Below, in pieces: positions 43,480 to 44,733 of a stretch of DNA of 44,733 bases. The stretch covers positions 1-44,733 of the forward strand of contig JBPCKZ010000044.1 in NCBI GenBank assembly GCA_051003795.1, given 5' to 3'. A program made the translations under genes and the position numbers. The first letter of the stretch is position 1. Every line of letters starts with the position of its first letter. This DNA comes from JALYXS01 sp051003795 (GTDB lineage Bacteria; Acidobacteriota; Terriglobia; Bryobacterales; Bryobacteraceae). Below the pieces are notes generated by a model, which did no database searches, was not told where the DNA came from, and saw only the letters and a program-made list of their open reading frames with translations.

Positions 43480-44733
43480 TAGGTCTCCAGGACCCGGTTC
43501 ATCGCTCGTTCCACCCGCACGCCCCGCGATCCTTTGAATAGGATCGCATCGCCGTCCCGCAAATACTCTCGCAAAAAGCCGCCCGCGCTCGCGGAATCCT
43601 CGAAAAAGTACGCGGCGCCGCCCGGCAATCCCGCCACGATGGCCTCGTCGACCATATGGCGTGCGGCGCCGCGTATCCCAATGAGCACCTCAATTCCGCT
43701 TTCCGCGATGTATTTTCCGATCTCGCGGTGCAAGCGCTCGGCCGATTGCCCGAGTTCCAGCATCTCCCCCAGAACAGCCACGCGACGTCGCGCCGCCGTG
43801 GATTGCAGCACATCGATCATGGCGCGCGCTGCCTCCGGGTTGGAGTTATAGCAATCGTTCAAAATGGTTAGCCCGTTGTGCTGGATGCGCTGCCCGCGCA
43901 TGTTGCCCAGCGGGAGAGCGCGCACCGGCTCCCTCAGTTTTTCGGTTTCGATTCCGAACACGTGTGCCACCGCGATTCCCGCAAGCACATTCGAGACGCC
44001 ATGCAATCCGGCAAGCGGACTTTCGAAATCCACGCCGAGGCACCGGAAGCGCGCGCCGGTGCTGGTGAGTTCGACATCTTCCGCGCGAATGGCAGCGTGT
44101 TCCGAGAGTCCGTAGGTCACGACCGGACCGCGATGCGGGAATCCAGCGACGCGCGGATCGTCCGCATTCAGAACGGCGGTTCCGCCTTCGAGTTCGTCGA
44201 TTATCTCGCGCTTGGCGAGAGCGATGTCCTCAATGGAATTGAAGAATTCTATATGCGCGTAGCCGACGTTGGTAATCACGGCGATGTTCGGCCGCGCAAT
44301 GCGCGCCAGCTCGCGGATCTCCCCGGCGTGATTCATTCCCATCTCGAGCACGGCAACGCGGCAATCGTCGGGCAACCGCAGGATGGAGAGCGGAACGCCA
44401 ACGTGGTTGTTAAGATTGCCGATTGTCTTCCCGACGGGAAGTTCGGAAGCGAGCAGATGCGCAACGATGTCTTTCGTCGTGGTCTTTCCCGCGCTCCCTG
44501 TAATCGCGACCACTTGGCCGCCCCATTGCGCGCGCGCCCTTGTTGCGAGATCTTGGAGTGCAACGAGTGTATCGTCCACGCGAATAAGATTGCCGGGGCC
44601 TTCGAACCGATGTTCGACAACCGCCGCGACTGCGCCCCTTTCGAAAGCGGCGCGAACGTAATTGTGCCCCTCGCGCAATGCAAAGAAGAGATCGCCGGGC
44701 TGAAGCGTACGCGTATCGACGCTCCATCCGGCG
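43479..44733 (-). CDS. murF: MurF, D-Ala-D-Ala-adding ligase (N-terminus beyond window)
   Basis: At least 417 residues; the frame stays open to the window edge, reading SVDTRTLQPGDLFFALREGH, the conserved first-domain motif, so the start lies to the right. The ATP loop is ITGSAGKTTTKDIVAHLL. LEMGMNHAGEIRELARIARP, NADDPRV and LNDCYNSNPEAARAMIDVL are MurF signatures. It adds D-Ala-D-Ala to complete the UDP-MurNAc-pentapeptide. It is the most upstream dcw gene visible; murE would be expected beyond the edge. Confidence 0.97.
   Translation of the reverse strand, partial: AGWSVDTRTLQPGDLFFALREGHNYVRAAFERGAVAAVVEHRFEGPGNLIRVDDTLVALQDLATRARAQWGGQVVAITGSAGKTTTKDIVAHLLASELPVGKTIGNLNNHVGVPLSILRLPDDCRVAVLEMGMNHAGEIRELARIARPNIAVITNVGYAHIEFFNSIEDIALAKREIIDELEGGTAVLNADDPRVAGFPHRGPVVTYGLSEHAAIRAEDVELTSTGARFRCLGVDFESPLAGLHGVSNVLAGIAVAHVFGIETEKLREPVRALPLGNMRGQRIQHNGLTILNDCYNSNPEAARAMIDVLQSTAARRRVAVLGEMLELGQSAERLHREIGKYIAESGIEVLIGIRGAARHMVDEAIVAGLPGGAAYFFEDSASAGGFLREYLRDGDAILFKGSRGVRVERAMNRVLET

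Overview
The window is a GC-rich bacterial chromosome segment that reads as Acidobacteriota, most likely the Bryobacterales/Solibacter side, though that placement is inference. The pointers are two Oar-type TonB-dependent receptors of more than 1000 residues with an N-terminal carboxypeptidase-regulatory-like domain, a secreted protein of the 'VWFA-related Acidobacterial' type, frequent TTG/GTG starts, and a long palindromic intergenic repeat. No phage, transposase, CRISPR array or tRNA was recognised.

Layout. 1-365 is the 5' end of a 16S rRNA gene on the minus strand, with a candidate rrn promoter at 657-686. From 833 to 7072 come a secreted hypothetical protein, a small alpha/beta hydrolase, a large Oar-like receptor and a membrane-associated hypothetical protein. 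7178-14499 is a protein quality-control and housekeeping block: tig, clpX, lon, engB (ysxC) and rho. clpP is missing from its usual place between tig and clpX. 14589-18853 is a tightly packed operon: MlaE-like permease, MlaF-like ATPase, MlaD-like MCE protein, a ChbG/HpnK-type deacetylase and rsmI. The MlaF-like protein has Ser where the catalytic Glu is expected, and the MCE protein has five repeats of exactly 34 residues.

18850-26746 is accessory and mixed: a small secreted protein, a collapsed enolase-superfamily pseudogene, an RluA-family pseudouridine synthase, the VWFA-related protein, a divergent pair (class 3 lipase and an unrecognised protein) sharing one -10 region, a large secreted protein and der. 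27030-34017 is a transport and carbohydrate region: an NCS1 permease, a second Oar-like receptor translationally coupled to a frameshifted GH43-like gene remnant, and an APC permease whose conserved N-terminus runs upstream of its first start codon.

34070-44733 is a division and cell-wall (dcw) cluster on the minus strand, in transcription order murF (cut by the window edge), mraY, murD, ftsW, murG, murC, ftsQ, ftsA, ftsZ. murB and ddl are not between murC and ftsQ. A 120-bp element with a perfect 27-bp inverted repeat and two inner hairpins sits between ftsW and murG, and 17 nt of its arm recur exactly over the murD start codon. Several genes (the first hypothetical gene, lon, engB, der, the NCS1 permease) have a -10-like hexamer 3-8 nt before the start codon and no Shine-Dalgarno sequence, which suggests leaderless transcripts.
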